Positions 7,552 through 8,573 of a stretch of 8,573 nt of DNA are shown here, in pieces. This stretch comes from Methanobacterium sp. Its GTDB lineage: Archaea; Methanobacteriota; Methanobacteria; Methanobacteriales; Methanobacteriaceae. The stretch spans positions 1 through 8,573 of the forward strand of contig PMNN01000051.1 of assembly GCA_003161815.1 (NCBI GenBank). The letters are read 5' to 3'. A program made the position numbers and the translations under genes. Position 1 is the stretch's first letter. The number at the start of each line of letters is the position of its first letter. The notes under the pieces were generated by a model. It was not told where the DNA came from and did not search any database. It saw only the letters and a program-made list of their open reading frames with translations.

Positions 7552-8157
7552 ATGCAACGTTGGAGTAACAATTTTAAATCCAAAACAAGTTTAGCCAGAA
7601 TAATTTCCACTTTCACTAATGCCCCTTTAGTGGCTATCCTTGTATTTATCCTGATTAATTATCATCTACTTAAAGGATATGAATTTGTAGCAGTAACTTT
7701 CATCAGTATTATTTTTGCAGCATTAATACCAAGCATAATAGCTTTTCTGTGGATAAAAAATCAGAACATTGAAATTGACATGCCTCGAAAGGAGGATCGG
7801 TTTTATCCTCTATTATGGATTATATTATCCTATTTAATAGGTGTTGTTCTTTTATACGTTATTTCAGCACCATCTATAGCCACGGTTCTAATGTTCTGTT
7901 ATTTCTCCAATACCATAGTAGTGCTCTTAATCAGTTTATTCTGGAAAATCAGCATTCACGCCGTAGGCGTAGCTGGACCATTAGCAGCCCTTATATACGT
8001 ATTCGGTTATACAGGTCTAATATTTACTCTTCTAGTTCCATTAGTCATATGGAGTAGATTATACTTGAAAAGACACACTTTATATCAAGTGATAGCAGGT
8101 GCTTCTTTGGGTTTTACATTAACAGCGATGCAAATATATCTTTTAATAGGGTTTTAA
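7552..8157 (+). CDS. PAP2-like integral membrane protein (lipid phosphatase family) with altered motif 3
   Basis: The 201-residue protein has about six hydrophobic segments, roughly 24-39, 44-68, 86-104, 107-130, 138-166 and 179-200, with no signal peptide. The C-terminal half resembles type 2 phosphatidic acid phosphatases. WSRLYLKRHTLYQVIAG (167-183) has the spacing of motif 3 (SR-x5-H-x3-D-x3-G) with Ser168, Arg169 and His175 kept, but Gln179 in place of Asp. SIHAVGVAG (134-142) stands where motif 2 would be, with His136 and without the usual PSG. MPRKEDRFYP (77-86) is a diverged motif 1. PAP2 enzymes remove phosphate from lipid or polyprenyl phosphates at the membrane, where archaeal isoprenoid phosphates would be candidate substrates; activity here is uncertain. 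A weak AGGGG lies 11 bases before the ATG. The gene starts 44 bases after the unknown gene and may share its transcript. Confidence 0.75.
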   Translation: MQRWSNNFKSKTSLARIISTFTNAPLVAILVFILINYHLLKGYEFVAVTFISIIFAALIPSIIAFLWIKNQNIEIDMPRKEDRFYPLLWIILSYLIGVVLLYVISAPSIATVLMFCYFSNTIVVLLISLFWKISIHAVGVAGPLAALIYVFGYTGLIFTLLVPLVIWSRLYLKRHTLYQVIAGASLGFTLTAMQIYLLIGF

Positions 8158-8161
8158 AGTA

Positions 8162-8260
8162 TATTTCAAGTTCTATTTATCGAATTTTCCCATTTAGAAC
8201 ATCACTCACATTAACAAAAGTAAATGTGGAGTTTTATTCACTAAGTAATTTCTTGAAATA
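8162..8260. repeat. Nested inverted repeats in the intergenic region before the mtaA-like gene
   Basis: A nine-base inverted repeat, TATTTCAAG (8162-8170) and CTTGAAATA (8252-8260), encloses two smaller ones. These are GTTCTA/TAGAAC (8170-8175 and 8195-8200) and CTCACATT/AATGTGGAG (8205-8212 and 8223-8231, one bulge). Transcribed, they could fold into a closing stem with two hairpins. It lies between the PAP2-like gene stop and the probable mtaA promoter, so it could be a 3' end structure, a small RNA, an operator region, or chance in AT-rich DNA. Confidence 0.25.
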
Positions 8261-8295
8261 AAAGTAGGATAAAATTTTTTATTTTCACATCCATA

Positions 8296-8310
8296 CACAA
8301 AAATTTAAAC
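8296..8310 (+). promoter_or_regulatory. Possible promoter of the mtaA-like gene
   Basis: CACAAAAATTTAAAC combines an A-rich BRE-like part with TTTAAA as a weak TATA box. A start about 25 bases beyond the box centre falls near 8330, leaving a leader of about 20 bases that holds the ribosome binding site. The box departs from the usual TTTATATA, so this is tentative. Confidence 0.33.
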
Positions 8311-8316
8311 TTTTGA

Positions 8317-8341
8317 ACTCCTCATATTATCATCTAGGAGT
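8317..8341 (+). promoter_or_regulatory. Inverted repeat covering the ribosome binding site of the mtaA-like gene
   Basis: ACTCCT (8317-8322) pairs perfectly with AGGAGT (8336-8341) across a 13-base loop. The right arm overlaps GGAGTGA (8337-8343), the ribosome binding site six bases before the ATG at 8350. If the transcript begins upstream of 8317, the hairpin would hide the site and dampen translation. If it begins near 8331, the dyad would instead straddle the start site as a possible operator. The repeat is seen; both roles are inferred. Confidence 0.35.
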
Positions 8342-8349
8342 GAAAAACA

Positions 8350-8573
8350 ATGAATTTGAAAGAAAATGTTTTGAAAGTGCTTTCCGGAGAAAACGTCGAT
8401 ATTACGCCTGTAATAAGCGTCACTCAAATAGGCATAGTAGAAGCTATGGAAAAAACTGGTGCATTTTGGCCAGAAGCACATACTGACGCTGAAAAGATGG
8501 CAACATTAGGAAGCTCTCTGTACGAGCTCGTAGGGTTGGAATGTGCCAGAATACCCTTTTGTCTAACAGTAGA
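8350..8573 (+). CDS. mtaA: Methylcobamide:coenzyme M methyltransferase, MtaA-like (5' part only)
   Basis: The first 74 codons of a gene that runs off the right edge. The N-terminus carries VTQIGIVEAMEKTGAFWPEAH (24-44) and YELVGLECARIPFCLTV (58-74), which match the start of MtaA/MtbA proteins of the uroporphyrinogen decarboxylase superfamily. These zinc enzymes move a methyl group from a methylated corrinoid protein to coenzyme M, the substrate of methyl-coenzyme M reductase; family members are about 340 residues. The PFCLTV ending is closer to methanol-linked MtaA than to methylamine-linked MtbA as I remember them, but the substrate cannot be fixed from this fragment, and the C-terminal His-x-Cys zinc site is outside the window. 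The ATG start is backed by GGAGTGA six bases upstream. No mtaB or mtaC is visible upstream, though they could lie downstream. Confidence 0.85.
   Translation, partial: MNLKENVLKVLSGENVDITPVISVTQIGIVEAMEKTGAFWPEAHTDAEKMATLGSSLYELVGLECARIPFCLTV

Noticed and set aside
7815..8057. Alternative plus-strand frame of 80 codons inside the PAP2-like gene
   Set aside because: It overlaps a membrane-protein gene with conserved motifs and looks like an out-of-frame translation.

Overview
The window looks like chromosomal DNA from a methanogenic archaeon of the Methanobacteriales, most likely a mesophilic Methanobacterium-like organism. The evidence is a coenzyme F430 biosynthesis gene (cfbD), the start of a methylcobamide:coenzyme M methyltransferase gene (mtaA-like), AT-rich DNA, archaeal TATA-type promoters followed by short leaders, GGTGA-type ribosome binding sites, and several TTG or GTG starts. 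It contains no rRNA, tRNA, CRISPR array or recognisable mobile element.

Layout. On the minus strand, positions 1-926 carry most of an FAD-dependent dehydrogenase that runs off the left edge, and 1100-1801 carry sfsA. Everything else is on the plus strand: cfbD (1978-3051), a nucleotidyltransferase-cupin fusion (3173-4180), hisH (4238-4852), an AIR-synthase-related protein (4941-6308), a 385-residue protein I do not recognise (6350-7507), a PAP2-like membrane protein (7552-8157), and the first 74 codons of an mtaA-like gene (8350 to the right edge). A divergent promoter region lies between sfsA and cfbD. No gap between genes exceeds 200 bases; the longest is 8158-8349.

How the genes relate. 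This is a dispersed housekeeping neighbourhood, not one pathway. cfbD serves cofactor F430 of methyl-coenzyme M reductase and MtaA feeds methyl groups into the same reaction, but the two lie 5.3 kb apart among histidine, sugar-nucleotide and lipid-phosphatase-like genes. The AIR-synthase-related gene, the unknown gene and the PAP2-like gene are spaced 41-44 bases apart and may be co-transcribed. The least explained parts are the 385-residue protein, the long N-terminal extension of the AIR-synthase relative, the PAP2-like protein with an altered third motif, and the inverted repeats in front of the mtaA-like gene. I saw no convincing sign of a wholly new multi-gene system.
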